A DNA stretch of 64,000 bases from Antitrichia curtipendula (taxonomy: Eukaryota; Streptophyta; Bryopsida; Hypnales; Leucodontaceae). The translations under genes and the position numbers were made by a program. Where the stretch lies: the NCBI GenBank assembly GCA_951230915.1, contig OX579639.1, positions 6,076,001 through 6,140,000 of the forward strand, written 5' to 3'. The notes beneath the pieces are model-generated. The model searched no databases. It saw only the letters and a program-made list of their open reading frames with translations, and was not told the origin of the DNA. Positions 1-11,939 of this stretch are shown here, piece by piece (position 1 is the first letter of the stretch; every line of letters starts with the position of its first letter).

Positions 1-969
1 TATTCCGTCAGCCGCAAGAGCTCCAGGAGTTTGTGCGTGCAATGGTTGTCGTCTGCCCGCCATTGCAAGGGTTTGCATGATTGGTGATTTCACAGCAATG
101 CCGGCACTCCGAAGACTCGTCATGTAGTCCCTTTTGACGCTTCACCATTTTGATGTCTGTCAGCATGTCAAGCTACGCTTTGAATGTCGGCGGACGGAGG
201 GTTGATGCATTTCTCTTCAAGGGTGCACATTGCGCTAAATTTGACCACCGATGGGCCTGGTATGTAAACGTGACCACTTTCTAGGGCTTATTGCGATATC
301 CTTTTGGCCTGAAGAGGTGTTTTAGAGCTCTTTACATGATTTTGTATCGACTTATCCTGGTGATGAATACTTTGAGGTGTAGCAGGTTTGTTCGTTGTGG
401 TTGCTTCGGCAAAGAATAGGGAATGTGCTCGACAACTCTTTTGGCTTACGAACAATCATTTTATGCAGATTCCACCGACATCTCGGACTTGTCAGTAAAA
501 CTTTCAATTGTCCACTGAGATGAGCCTCGTTTGAGCTGATAAGTTCACAGACATCAACTGATGCGTCAGCGGGTTTGAATCAGTGGTTTTGAATTAAGTA
601 CGAGTACTTTTTCTCTCTGGAATCACCAAGATTGTTGTCTTTTTGTTGTCACCAAGAAATGTAGATTGTGCGTATGTGTTGCAGGTAGGATTTCTGATCT
701 CGTTCTGTGCCTCTATTCTGAGTGATGGCTTGCTGTGAGGAAGGTAGACTCTTCGCTGAAGTCTTCTGAAAGCAAACGCATCTTGAACCGAGATTAGGTT
801 TGCAGATGCTTTCTCAGACTTGGAGATGGAGATTATTTAACGCTTTTTTCCAAGAGTAATCTAATGTACAGAGATGTGATGAATTGCACATGTGTTGTGC
901 AGATCAAGATCAGCATTTCTTTCGTGGATAGGCTCATTCAAGCTGTGTCCCGTTTTGAATTAGGGCAAC
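1..969. other. No gene recognised; leader region of the small ORF at 970
   Basis: I see no convincing coding exon here. Base composition is mixed and T-rich, with several possible 3' splice sites (for example a TTGTGCAG ending near 902). It could be 5' UTR or intron of the ORF that starts at 970, but nothing in the sequence proves transcription. Confidence 0.4.
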
Positions 970-1242
970 ATGGGAGACAGCGGAATTTTCGAGGACTTGT
1001 CCCTGGACCATCTTCCGGAGTGGACCAATCTGCGGGAGCTTCTGGAGGCCATTGAAGAGCAGCTCGGGAGAGAGGTGCGCGAGCAGATTGAAGACGCGCT
1101 GGACCGCGACCCCAGCGAGAGGATCAACGTGCGGGAGCTCCTGGGCGACATCCAGAACGAGCTCGGTGGCTCGTACTTCGACTCCTTGCTGCAGGACGAG
1201 GATGGGGAGAGTGGCTTAACGAGTCAAGATTCCCGAAGTTGA
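970..1242 (+). CDS. Small acidic hypothetical protein (90 aa)
   Basis: The ORF starts at an ATG in a good plant context (CAACATGGG), and an in-frame TAG lies nine bases upstream at 961, so this is the first possible start of the frame. The segment is clearly GC-richer than its flanks, which is typical of a coding island here. The predicted protein is acidic and Leu/Glu/Asp-rich, with amphipathic helical stretches such as LRELLEAIEEQLGREVREQI and a second one around INVRELLGDIQNEL. It has no Cys, signal peptide or membrane segment. I do not recognise the family and assign no function. It could be a stand-alone small gene, or the coding part of a gene whose 5' UTR intron lies upstream. Confidence 0.5.
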   Translation: MGDSGIFEDLSLDHLPEWTNLRELLEAIEEQLGREVREQIEDALDRDPSERINVRELLGDIQNELGGSYFDSLLQDEDGESGLTSQDSRS

Positions 1243-1426
1243 TGAAGTGAAAATTAGGGCTTGTCCGAGCTCGCGCTTAGTTGCTGCGCCACATTGCCCC
1301 GGCCGACGTCGCCGCGTTATAGTGCTTCGTGATGGTGCGGGAGCTTCAATGTGCGCACAGAGGCAAGCATACTTGTGACTTGAGTTTCGCGCTAGAGTCT
1401 GCTACTCTGACACTCCCTTAGTGCAT

Positions 1427-1464
1427 CCCTAAACCTTAAACCCTGAATCCTAAAACCCTAAACC
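1427..1464. repeat. Interstitial telomere-like (CCCTAAA) motif cluster
   Basis: Four degenerate copies of the plant telomere unit CCCTAAA (reverse complement TTTAGGG) occur in about 38 bases, interleaved with CCTTAAACCCTGAATCC. Such clusters are common in plants near promoters (telo-box) or as interstitial relics. It lies about 185 bp downstream of the small ORF. Confidence 0.6.
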
Positions 1465-2148
1465 GATGGCTTCTTCTGCTGTAACGTGACCAGACCATCC
1501 AGCAGCAAAAAGACCTTAGCCAACTTATCTCGTTGTTGTTGATTCCTCTCCCACTAGAAAGGGCTTTATGGAATCCTCTGACCATCTTTTGCACCCCCAC
1601 CCCTAGAGGTGTTGTAGCTTGCTAACCTAACTTTTTTACAGTCAACAACGTTTTCATTAGAGATCAGCGTTGCAATCGGCAAAGATTGATATGAGAAACT
1701 AGCGTTTCAATAAGCATTAAAAGCAACTAGGTTTTCTTGATGGGAGATGTTTTAGACTTTTGAGTTCTAGGATGGTCCCAAAATATAGACATGGGTTAAT
1801 CTTATAGACATACATTATTTTTTGTGTTCAAAGGAGAACTTGAAGTAATGTCTAGGAGAGGGTTATTGAATTTTAAGATACGAGTGCATTGTCACCTGAT
1901 GTTAGAATTAGAGCATGCCTCATGCTTTGGCTCCCTTGCATTGTCTAGGCGAATCTTTGCATCTTAGAAGTAGACCATGTAACAAGAGTGGAAACCAGAT
2001 GCAGTAGAATACACATTTATAATTTTGATTTGAGACTGGTTCACATGAGAAGCACTTATTGCCATTATTAAAAATGTTGACAACTTTCTTGTGACCAAGC
2101 AGAGAATACTATTTGTGTCCAACGGTAAGCATTTAAACCAATTTGTAG

Positions 2149-2730
2149 GAGTTGTACTTTCATTGGGAGATCACTCATTGCAGTTCACTAGAGAGCTTGC
2201 ATTGGAGGTCGCTTTGGGTAGTGCAAGAATCAAACCAACTTGAGGTCAAACCTTCTTTATTGGTATGTAAAGAATTTTGTATACAATTGATCAAAGTGGG
2301 AGGTTGTAGGCCACCATCAAAGTGCACTAAACACCCCCATTGCAATGTAAGTACTTACCAAAGTCCGAGTGAATAAATAGATGAGATGTTGTTTTTTAAC
2401 AGGGCTTGGTATTAGAAACGGGATCTGGTCACAAACGGCTTTAGTATCCCCATTTCACACTCCCATTTCACTCTCACCATTTGTCAAACTAACTTGAAGT
2501 TCATTAGTAATGGGTTAACTCATTTGGAAATCTTGTTTGTCCTTTTGGCTTGCTTGTATTATCTTTCACACAGGCATTGCTTGTGCAATTGATTCTAAGC
2601 AGCAACATGGATAAGAAATGTCTGTTTCTTAGTCAATTTTTCTTCTCTATTTTTCCTTTCCAAGAGTATGATGCACAGCTGTTGACTGAGTACCTTCCAA
2701 TTGGGCTCGTTCGCTATGCTCCAATGGATG
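2149..2730 (+). pseudogene. Two consecutive orphan exons of an unrecognised gene
   Basis: Exon a (2149-2217) follows TTTGTAG and ends before GTAGTG. Exon b (2665-2730) follows TTTCCAAG and ends before GTGAGG. Exon a reads VVLSLGDHSLQFTRELALEV and onward; exon b reads YDAQLLTEYLPIGLVRYAPMD. Exon a ends in phase 1 and exon b begins with the two bases that complete the codon (Glu), so they join without a shift. I found no convincing partner exons on either side, hence the partial or pseudogene label. I do not recognise the family. Confidence 0.35.
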
Positions 2731-2898
2731 GTGAGGGCTTTGGCACAACGTGTTTTCTGTTTTCTAAGTGAACAAATGCCGTTTCAAATAGGTTACCACT
2801 ATTGGTTTAAAAGGTACAGTGTCATCTGTATGCCTGATGACTTGCCAGTCTTCTACACTGGATTGTTTGCTCCAGATAATCTTTTCTTTCAAATATAG

Positions 2899-3505
2899 AC
2901 GAACCCTCCAAACTCCACGTACCCTCCAAAACGATTCTCAAAATTGTGGGTCACTGTAGAGAGAATGCATCACACTTTCATCATGCTTGGATTATGACTT
3001 CATCATGTTAGGATTAAGCCTTGCTACACTTCAGAAGTAGGAACGAGCAAAGGTTGTGACTGGTGGTCGCAATAATCTTGATTAACATCTCTACCCTTGG
3101 CAAGTCACAGCTTAAACCGTGAGTTAAATACGGTGCCCAACCAATCTCCAACTTCGCTTCTCCAGGGTTCTTGAAAATATTTGTGAAATCCACAGGAAAG
3201 AGGAGTCAAACCTAACAACATCATCTGAGCACTTGATTGAATGCTTTTTGGAAACCAAATCATATATCCGAGGCAGACAATTATTCTGCTACCACCATCT
3301 TCTGCACCTGTCTTCTTCCCGTAGCTGTTGCTACCTCCCACACAAGATTGTGTACACGAACATAATCTGGATTGCTTCTTTAAGGCAGTTGAGGCAGCTC
3401 TTCAAGAATTTTACGAACCGGTGTAGGAAAAAATTCCAGTACAAGTGAATTACATTCCCATTTGCAAGAAGGAGGAATTCACAAACCCGGCCGCCACGCT
3501 CACAA
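2899..3505. other. 3' flank of the acyl-activating enzyme gene; no other gene seen
   Basis: The interval lies downstream of the minus-strand acyl-activating enzyme stop codon at 3506. It probably holds the 3' UTR of that gene in its right half. Short ORFs on both strands have no family features and I regard them as chance. Confidence 0.4.
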
Positions 3506-5747
3506 CTACAACTTGCTTGCATGCTTCACACTGTTCAAGCCCTTCGCCATCTCCCGAAGTTTGAATTTCTGCACCTTCCCAGTGGACGTCTTGGGCAGGA
3601 CGCCGAACACCACCGTTTTCGGCACATAGAATCTTGGGAGACACTTCCGACAATACGCCACAATTTCCTCGACACTCACATGAGCCCCGTCTCGCAAAGT
3701 CACGAACGCGCACGGCGACTCGCCCCACTGAGCATCCGGGCGAGCCACCACTGCGGCTTCCAGCACCTCCGGATGCTGGAACAGCACGGATTCAATCTCA
3801 ATCGAGCTGATGTTTTCACCTCCCGATATAATGATATCTTTTGATCGATCCTTCACTTCCATGTAGCCATCCGGGTGGACGACGCCGAGGTCGCCCGTGT
3901 GGAACCACCCGCCCTCAAACGCTTTCCGCGTCGCGTCTTCGTCTTTGAAGTACCCTTTCATGATCGTGCTCCCGCGGGCCATAATCTCGCCCATTGTTTT
4001 CCCATCTCGCGGAACAGGGCGCATGGTGATGGGGTTCAGGACGTCCACGGATTGAAGCCCAATGTGCTGCACTCCTTGTCTCGCTTTGATCTTGGCTCGG
4101 AGGTCGGGATCCAAGTGGTTCCATTCAGGTTTCCATGTGCACACGAGCGCTGGGCCGTAGGTTTCCGTGAGGCCGTATGAGTGCAGGACGGTGAAGCCCT
4201 GAGACTCCATGCTGGAGAGGACTGATGGAGGGGGTGGGGCGCCGCCGGTGTAAGTGGCAACGACGTGAGATAGGGGCTGCTTCTCCTGCGGTGATGCATT
4301 CGCGATCATGTTGAGTACTACTGGTGCGCCGCAGAGATGCGTTACGCGGTGTTGGACGATGGCGTTGTAGATGGCCTTGGTGTCGACGTTGCGAAGGATG
4401 ATATTCGTGCCGGCTACTAAGGCCATGCCCCAGATGAAACCCCAGCCGTTGCAGTGGAACATGGGGAGCGTCCAGAGGTACACCGCTTCATCTCCCACGC
4501 CCCAGAACTGCGCTTGGATCAGTGACGTCAGATACGCGCCCCTGAATATACAATTGCATTCTTTAGTCCTTTGGCAGCTTGCTGCACCCGTTACATTGAG
4601 AATTGGAACAGGCTGTACATTCTGACATGACTAGCTGGCTCTCTATACTTGAATCGTATCAAGCATGTTTCTACTCCAATACAGGTCCTCTTAGACTCTG
4701 AGCAAACACTAGCATAGTCCTGGACGTCATCTACGTAAATATCCTACTGGAAACATTCTTACGACGTGCAACACAGGAGGTCGCAATAATGCAATCTACC
4801 TGACCATTTGTTACGTTATTAATGGCAAGATAGCAAGCCTGCATACATATAGCTCAACATATTGATAAAATCAGAATGACGAATGCAGATTATTGGGGGC
4901 AGCAGAGGCTGAATGTTATAAGAATCACGTCGTCAAACCCTAATTGCAAAACCCCGAAAAGTTCATGTTGAGCTAGAATTCAGAGACCAACGATGGCGTA
5001 ATAGTGGTACCTGTGATGGTAGAGCACGCCCTTGGGTCTCGCCGTGGTGCCCGAAGTGTAATTCAAAGCGATGGTCTCCCAGTCATCAAGAGGCCACTGA
5101 ATGGGAAACGCCGGGTCGCCACTTTGAAGAAACTCCTCGTACTCCACGAGCTCGCCATACCCAGGAAGAAAGCTCCTGAAATTCACCTTTCCTGGGTTCA
5201 AGCTGTCGTCGACGACGATGATTAGCGGCTTTTCCGACGGGGACCACAGCCCAAGCGCTTCTTGGATGACGGGGAGGTACTGCGAGTCCGCGAACAAGAC
5301 CTTGGTTTCGCTGTGGCTGAGCAGGATGGAGATCGAGCGCGCGTCAAGCCTGGAGTTGATCGAGTTCAGGACCGCCCTCGCCATGGGGATCCCAAAGTTC
5401 ACCTCGTAAGTTGCAGGGCAATTGGGCGACAAGATAGAAACCTGAGTTCATCCACGCATTTGTTGCAGAATTCACCATAAGGAACAAGAATTAGGGTATT
5501 CTTGCACATTACATCGTGAAGGGAGCTTGCTAAGGTTGGAATTGTTGCGAATTACCGTCTGGCCGACGGAGACGAGCTGCGAGATTTGGGATGCGAGGCG
5601 GCGGCAGCGCGCCATGGTCCTCGCCCACGTGAAGCGAAGCTCGCCGTAGACGATGGAGGTTCGGTTGGGATAGAGCACTGCCGTCCGCTCCAGAAACATT
5701 ATGGGAGTGAGGGGCGCGTAATTGGCCGCGTACTTGGCCATCTCCAT
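3506..5747 (-). CDS. Peroxisomal acyl-activating enzyme (acyl-CoA synthetase, AAE1/benzoate-butyrate ligase type)
   Basis: Three exons: 5747-5556, 5441-5011 and 4541-3506, with GT-AG introns of 114 and 469 bp. The joined frame is 553 codons, 552 aa, the usual length for the family. The start at 5747 gives MEMAKYAANYAPLTP, typical of the plant AAE N-terminus. Visible motifs are the AMP-binding P-loop YTSGTTARPKG (about residues 192-202), YGLTET (330-335), the adenylate-binding TGD (about 423) and the C-terminal A10 motif STGK with the catalytic Lys near 530. The last residues are SKL, a canonical type-1 peroxisomal targeting signal. The enzyme would activate a carboxylic acid with ATP and CoA inside peroxisomes; the substrate (short-chain, benzoate or cinnamate-like) cannot be told from sequence. 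All key motifs are intact and there are no stops or frameshifts, so this is the best-preserved ordinary gene in the window. Confidence 0.93.
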
Positions 5748-6600
5748 GATCGCCAACCCACTCACTCTGCAAACCCCACCCACTCTGCAACCGATCCTCA
5801 AAGCCACCGATCAAGGAAATAGGACAAGCTACAATCCGAAGACCATCTCCCAAAGCTGCCGATCGATCAAGGGACAAGCTATTCTACGAAAACCATTAAT
5901 TGATGGATTCGCAGTTGGTCGATTGGCAAGCACACACAGCTCCACAATCACCAAACGAACGTTTCTAGTTACGAGACCCAGGCGAGCTCTCTCGTCGGCA
6001 GCATTCTGAGGTCGCCGCTTTGACGTTGACCACGTCTCATCTACATTCAACTCCGGCGTCTCCGATAATTATTTATAAGTTTCTGGGAGATTAACAAATC
6101 ATCTGATGACCCGGCCATAGTAAGGATTTGGTTTTGAACTTCGTATCAGCGATCTTGAAGCTAAGGATCAGCAAATCTTGAGTGTTTGAATGAAGTGCCC
6201 TAAGCCACATTGGTGTCGAACTAATCGAGAAGTAGAAGACTTGCATGCGCGCAGAAGTATGACAATGCTCACCAGAAAGCCACCGAGTGATCGGGGCGCT
6301 CCTCCTTTTTGAAGGAACACTGTTGCTTTTCGTTTGTCGTTGTCAATGGAGCTTTCGAGACAGTCAACCACACAGCACACTTCGTCTTTACGTACACACT
6401 TGGCATTAACCCCTTTAGGATTGTCCACGCCAACGGTTTGGAATATAGGCCGATTCTAAGAGAGCTTGACCAAGGTACAGTACGAGGCTCTAAAGGCGAC
6501 CCATTTAAGGGCTGGTCCGCCTTTTCCATAGGTTTCTGTAGACACAAATATTTTTATATCATTTTTCAGAGAAAGAACAAGACGTGTGGCCCCTAAAAGG
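5748..6600. other. Upstream region of the acyl-activating enzyme; no further gene
   Basis: This interval probably holds the promoter and 5' UTR of the minus-strand enzyme gene. A frame upstream of the chosen start is open for about 20 more codons (Arg/Cys/Gly-rich), so a slightly longer N-terminus is possible but does not resemble the family. Beyond about 6100 I see only short unrelated ORFs. Confidence 0.4.
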
Positions 6601-6609
6601 TCTCCTTCA

Positions 6610-6701
6610 ACATTTGTTCACAACATGTCTACACAACCCAAGTGCAGACACACAATTGCACACACAATCAACCACAATGTGGACATGTTGTGAACAAATG
6701 T
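6610..6701. repeat. 20-bp inverted repeat hairpin
   Basis: ACATTTGTTCACAACATGTC at 6610-6629 is repeated exactly as its reverse complement at 6682-6701, with a 52-base loop rich in CA dinucleotides. The perfect arms suggest a small foldback element or the end of a MITE. Confidence 0.7.
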
Positions 6702-6729
6702 ACACATCTCAAATAGTGTAGAATAATAC

Positions 6730-6800
6730 CCCTTCCGTCCCAAAATGATCTTCCGATTGGCCTTGATTTCTTGTCCCAAAATGATTTTCCTACTATGACT
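6730..6800. repeat. Possible Stowaway-like MITE terminus
   Basis: The sequence TACCCCTTCCGTCCCAAAAT at about 6729-6748 resembles the Stowaway terminal consensus (CTCCCTCCGTCCCAAAAT) and follows a TA. A second copy of GTCCCAAAATGAT lies about 35 bp downstream. No opposing inverted terminus was found, so this is at most a fragment. Confidence 0.35.
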
Positions 6801-6871
6801 AAGACAAATAACCCACGAAACGAATTCCCCTGTAATGGACAATTTTGGTCTCTGCAGCCATTATGTACAGT

Positions 6872-6994
6872 GGGATGCCTCACCACAAGGGCGTCCTGTC
6901 ATGTGAGGGCCCCTGCCACGAGGCCGAGGGCGCGAGCCCGAGGCTGAGGGGCTGGGCCCTCACATGACGGGACGCCCGAGTGGTGAGGCGTCCC
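6872..6994. repeat. GC-rich long hairpin
   Basis: Two arms of about 41 bp (6872-6912 and 6954-6994) are near-perfect inverted repeats, beginning GGGATGCCTCACCAC and ending GTGGTGAGGCGTCCC. The 41-base loop (GCC/CGAG-rich) can itself fold. The hairpin is far more GC-rich than its surroundings. It may be a MITE end pair, a structured RNA or a recombination-prone palindrome. Confidence 0.75.
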
Positions 6995-7028
6995 GCTTCG
7001 TTAAGCCCTGTCGGGGCAGTAATGAATT

Positions 7029-7061
7029 CATGTGTAATAGTGCCTGGCACTATTACGCATG
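7029..7061. repeat. Short perfect-stem hairpin next to the GC-rich hairpin
   Basis: CATGTGTAATAGTGCC is followed almost directly by GGCACTATTACGCATG, giving a 15-16-bp stem with one mismatch and nearly no loop. It lies 35 bp beyond the large GC hairpin and probably belongs to the same element. Confidence 0.65.
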
Positions 7062-7582
7062 CTTTATGGCCTATAATGAGGGCAAATTTCTTAAAGACCC
7101 TGCCCCAATAGTGCTTAACGACAATAACGATGTTGGGCCCAGAGAACCTGTTAATAAGGAAATATTTATGAGCGGAAGCTTCACGACAGCTTCAACTGGG
7201 AGTAAATGAGTTCGGACTTCGTGGGTCCATCGATTACTTGGGAATACCTGCTTGATTCCATTTGCTTGTTGGTTGGGAAGGGTGTTGTTCCTTCCTTTTG
7301 TCCCTCTGGGGCATGTGTGCACAGTTCTTTTGCTACGAATTGCATTTCAGGTAATGAAAATTGTCCATGTCCAAAAGAAATTGCGTTTCAGGGTTGTTAA
7401 TAAAGAAAAAAAGAATTACAACCGTGTGGTTGGTTCATTGCTATTTTGATGAAATCTTTTCATGTGCAATATTTTCAAATGTAAAAATACAACCGCATTC
7501 AATGGGCCACTAATCTAGATGAAATCGTATGTACGGCCAAAAATTGTAAAGTTATGCAAGGTATCAATTGAACACTTAATCC

Positions 7583-8536
7583 TTAACCCCTAAAGGACCA
7601 AACACCGTTTTTTGACAACATAGCGTTTTTGGGCAGCTCACCACAAATGGAATTTTTTTTTTTTTTCTTTGAAATTTTCGAACAAGATGTGCCCGAGGAG
7701 TAGCTTTAGAGCCCAACAATTTTCATAACTTTTGACCACATGGTTAAAAAGTTATGGTATGATATGTAGTTTTCATTGTTCGGTGGGCAGCCCGGGCAGC
7801 AAAAAAAACTTCTTTAAAAATCATTTTCTAGAGAAATAAAAATTTGAAATTGGTTCTCTAGATTTATGTGCACAAGGAAAGCTTTGAATCATTCCACTTT
7901 GATTTATGAGATGAAAGTTATGAGGAATTTTAGTTGTGGGTAGTTTGCGGGTAGTTATGGAATCTCTACTCTAAAATAAACTTTGAAGTCCTTTATTTAA
8001 CTCAATTTTCAATATTTTGGGAAAAAAATATAAACACAAGGTGTAGATTGTTTATTACAACATTACAATCGTTTGGATTGACATTTTTCAATTCCATAAT
8101 TAAATCCTTAACAATTTAGTGTTTTGAATCATTTTCTACTTCTTTCTACTTACTATTTTTTTCCTATGTGTTGTACAATTCCAAATGATCTGAAAATTTT
8201 CAAGCATGTAGCTAACTTGCTTTAAAAAATTAGTCCAAAGAGTTACCACCATTTTGGACATTTTTTCATACAAATGTGACCATGTGAAGTGCAGCTGCCC
8301 GGTTTTTCGCAGGGACAAAAAAAGGGTTTTTGTCACTTCAAATGCTTATTTCTTGCAATCTACATGGTGGAAATTTCTGAAATTTTTTCCACATTTTATT
8401 AAACTAGTTTACTACAAGATCCTACGGTTACATGTGTCCAAAAATGTGTTTTTTTCCAAAATTTGGTACATGTACTAGAAATGGCAGTTTGGGAGCGTTT
8501 TTTGTGAAAATATAGTCAAAAACCTTTAGGGGTTAA
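7583..8536 (+). repeat. 954-bp MITE-like arm (left copy)
   Basis: The unit starts TTAACCCCTAAAGG and ends with the exact reverse complement CCTTTAGGGGTTAA, so it has its own terminal inverted repeats and TA (or TTAA) flanks. It is repeated in reverse orientation at 14047-14999 with high similarity through its whole length. Inside lies a core (about 8335-8420) whose reverse complement reads GATTGCAAG(A)-ATTTGCATTT-like and is shared with other repeats of the window. Confidence 0.85.
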
Positions 8537-9654
8537 TCCCTAAATGACAGACCCATGACCATTGATTCAGGCCTGCCTCTTACTCAATTTGTTGCCATTT
8601 TGCAATAGATACGAATGGTTTGATGATCGTGGAATTCCTTCCTTTAAGTATTGTGTAAATCATTGGCTTAAAAAAATTCAAAAGTCTAAAAAATTTTAAT
8701 TTATTTTTCAGAGATGAAATTATATGTCTTCTTTACAAATTTTAGATTTTTTTTGTAGAAAATTGATTTCTTCAAGAACTTTTGAAGAAAAAGTGAAGAA
8801 AAATCACATCAAATAGAAAATTATTTCAAAAAATCTGAAAATTTCACCATGTGTATATATTATAATGACAAACATCATGTATAAATTTAATTTCCGTATC
8901 ATTCTATAATTAGAATATAATAGACATTAAGAATACATCCAAAGTTCAAATTGCAATAAAATATTCAATATTAGTTTTTTTTCAAAATTCAAATTGGAGT
9001 AGAAACTAGAGTAGAAGACCTTGAATTCATTTTGTTAGTTGGGCTCAAACTCAAAAAATATCATTTTTGTGGAGAAATTTCTGATTTCAAGCAAGGGGCA
9101 ACAACTTTCCAAAATACACAAAAATAGCATATTATGTGATTCGTTTTTTTAATAACTTCTCATTTACATGAAGACAAACACTAGCAAGACTACCAAAACA
9201 ATTGGATATTCTTCATAACCCAACATGAAAGGTCAACAAGGGAGAAGAAGATGGAAAAGTGCTTCCAATCACTTTACATCTCCCTGGATTGTCATCCAAA
9301 CGCCACAAAGTGGCGCTGGCGGCATTCTAGGGTTAAAGGACGTAGGCTTCTATTACCAACATCATCACCAACATGCTCCGATTATTGAACCAATAGGTGC
9401 ATTCTTTCTTTCTACATTAAACAATGAAGTCATCTATCGGATACTTATGATGCTTGGTATCATAAAAGTCAAACAAATTCTAAAAAGAAAAAGAAAAAGA
9501 AGAAAAATTACTTTGAAAACATAATCAAGTTGTTTCTGTACTATGATAAATCTACATCTTAAATTAGATTGATTGTTTGTTTTATTCGTTTTGTTTTATT
9601 TTATAGACTAAGACTAAAATCTAAAAAAATATGAGTTTCCTATGCCTACGTTCT

Positions 9655-10160
9655 TAATACCATTAGAAAGCTCCCCACAAGGAGGGGTGCACGGACTTTG
9701 TTTTGTGACATTTGGACCTATGGTGTGAAAGTTTTTGAATTTCAAAGTTATGAATTAGAATTTCAAATTAAATGATCTTTTATATTGGAAAAAACATAAC
9801 TTTTGTATCACATGTTAAAACACCACAATACAAAACCTTACACTCTTTTGTCCATAAAATTTTCTATTGAAGTTAGTTTTGTAGCATTTGGAACTACTAT
9901 GTGAAAGTTATACAGAGTGGTTTTTAAATCAAAAAAATAATTAAATTATCTTTTATTTTGAAAAAAACATACAAGTTATTTTTACATCGTATACCCAAAC
10001 GCCACAAAATAAAGCCCTTCAACTCCTTTGTGCATAAAACGTCCTATTTGTACCAAGAATACAATCTCTCATACTACAGTGTGAAAGTTATTAGGAATTT
10101 CAAAGTTTTAATGAATTAAAATTTTAGAAAATTATATTTACTTCTTTTTGGTTGTGGCAA
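9655..10160. repeat. Three degenerate tandem copies of a 160-bp dispersed repeat
   Basis: Each copy carries a core such as CCATTAGAAAGCTCCCCACA, then a 'ggacctatggtgtgaaag' type segment followed by a TTTCAAAGTT-like A/T stretch. Copies start near 9655, 9820 and 9985. A further copy lies at 25565-25745, which shows that this is a dispersed family. Confidence 0.6.
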
Positions 10161-10742
10161 CGGCACATCACACAACACACAAAGAAAGTCGTACTCGGAG
10201 CAATGGACCAACCTGACTTTTGTGCAACAATGCTATGGTATATTTGGATGACTCTATCTAAGATTGTAGGATGGAATAAAATGTTTGTTCATCCAATTTG
10301 TTTTTAAAATTGCATGAGTATATTTCTAGTGGAATATTATAAATTCTTTCATTATTATATTATTGACTTTTCTATTGAAGGAGATTTTTTTATCTTTAAA
10401 ATTCCAAGGCCCTTTTTCCATCTAAATACACTCAAAATTGCTAATTCTACAATAGACAAGAAACTAAAAATTATTTTTTTTCCCTATTTAACTATAGGAT
10501 CTTGTATTACACGATTTCAGAATGGGGTTGAAGAAATTTCAAAAACTTTAGTTTTGTCCATTGCAAGATATTTGCATTTACAAAATAAAAAAGGAACCTT
10601 CTTGTACCTTGATGAACTAAATTTTTTTGCTTTCAATGTTCTTCACCTACAATTTTTGCACTACAAATTTTTTTTAGTAAAGAAATCAATAGAAAGTTGG
10701 AGGAAAATAATTTTAAAACATGCACTTCATTTTCATTCTTTA

Positions 10743-11540
10743 ATCCCTAAATGCCCAAGGCCTTTCTATTGAGCTTCTCTGAATTTGCTCTAAATTAAAC
10801 AAGAAGTCATCATTTTGATAAGGTTCATCAATTTTTTTTTTTAAAACCGTACAAATTCAAACTAGACTATTAGAAATTATATGGGAAAAAAACAACACAA
10901 CAACATCATTTATAGATTGAAAGATTATAATATTTGAAATATTACAATACTTGATCATGAGGGTTTCTAAAACTATGAAAGTGATTTGAAGTCTTTCAAT
11001 CCTCTTTTCAAAAGTCACATTTAGAAAATTTATGACCAAAAAAACATAAAGTTCAGGGGCCATAATATGCATAAACCCAATTATTTATATCTTTTAAAAA
11101 ATGTACTATACACTATTTTTAAATAAATTTCTAATGTGATTTTTTTTCCAAGATCCTTGCCAAGATCTGTAGATAGATTGATTCCAATACAGTTTTCTTG
11201 TAGTGAAACACTTGATTTTGAAAATTATAATCATTCATTTTCAAAATGAAGTGTTTCACTAAAGAAAACTATATTGGAATCAATCCAATCTATTTGATGT
11301 TCTCTTGTTTCAAGTGCAAAATTTCCTATTTCTAGTGCAAAAATGTTGCGTTGGAAACAATAAAACATGAAGTAGATTATGTTGACTTCAATGCAATTTT
11401 CTTCTAATGTTTGATGCTAAAACTAGACTTCATAAAGAATTTTTCAAAAATATAAACTACTTAAAACAACATTTTAGTAAGGTTTTATTTAACTTAAAAG
11501 TACTATCGACACCAAAGTTTGGTGCCTTGAGCATTTAGGA
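10743..11540. repeat. Diverged copy of the ACCCCTAAATGCCC MITE family
   Basis: The left end ATCCCTAAATGCCCAAGGCC follows TA and the right end reads GAGCATTTAGG. The internal sequence matches the copies at 41194-41832 and 47539-48185 in many places. The copy is about 150 bp longer because of the hairpin at 11175-11291. Confidence 0.65.
11175..11291. repeat. About 50-bp-arm hairpin inside the MITE copy
   Basis: The left arm, AGATTGATTCCAATACAGTT and onward, pairs with the right arm that ends ACTATATTGGAATCAATCCA. The stem includes GTGAAACACTTGATTTTGAAAA-type pairing, with a loop of about 10 bases. It is absent from the sister copies, so it is a nested insertion or a local inversion duplication. 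Confidence 0.65.
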
Positions 11541-11939
11541 AGTAAAAATTTATAGAACAAAAGTAAGTATAATATTGAGCCAAAAACTAAACCGTTAATA
11601 GCTCTAAGATGGAATTGAAACACAATAATCCCAACTGTGAGCCTAATGTACCTATACAATCCAACCTTCTCTAAAAATTATTTTGAAAAATTGTAAAAAT
11701 TGCATTCAAAAATCAAATTTTAAGTTATTTTTTCATAAAGATGCTTATATTGTCCAAAATTTAAAATTGTCTACAACTTTCTCATCACTTGTCCAAATAT
11801 GATGTATAAGAGCTTTATATATAGATAAATTATAATTTTTGAGAAAAAAATTTAAAATTTCATGTTTTGTGATTTTTAGGTGGGTGCCCCTTAAATTGGT
11901 TCTTAGACTTGCTTTCTTCCTTCAAAACCCATTAAAAAT

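Noticed and set aside
7583..8536. piggyBac-type element because of TTAA flanks
   Set aside because: A sister element at 22759 is flanked by TATA and the 41194 copy by TTAC on the right, so only TA is shared; a mariner transposase is present nearby and no piggyBac transposase was seen.
10314..10772. 152-codon ORF
   Set aside because: Phe/Lys/Ile-rich translation of AT-rich repeat sequence, with the shared MITE core running through it; no family features.
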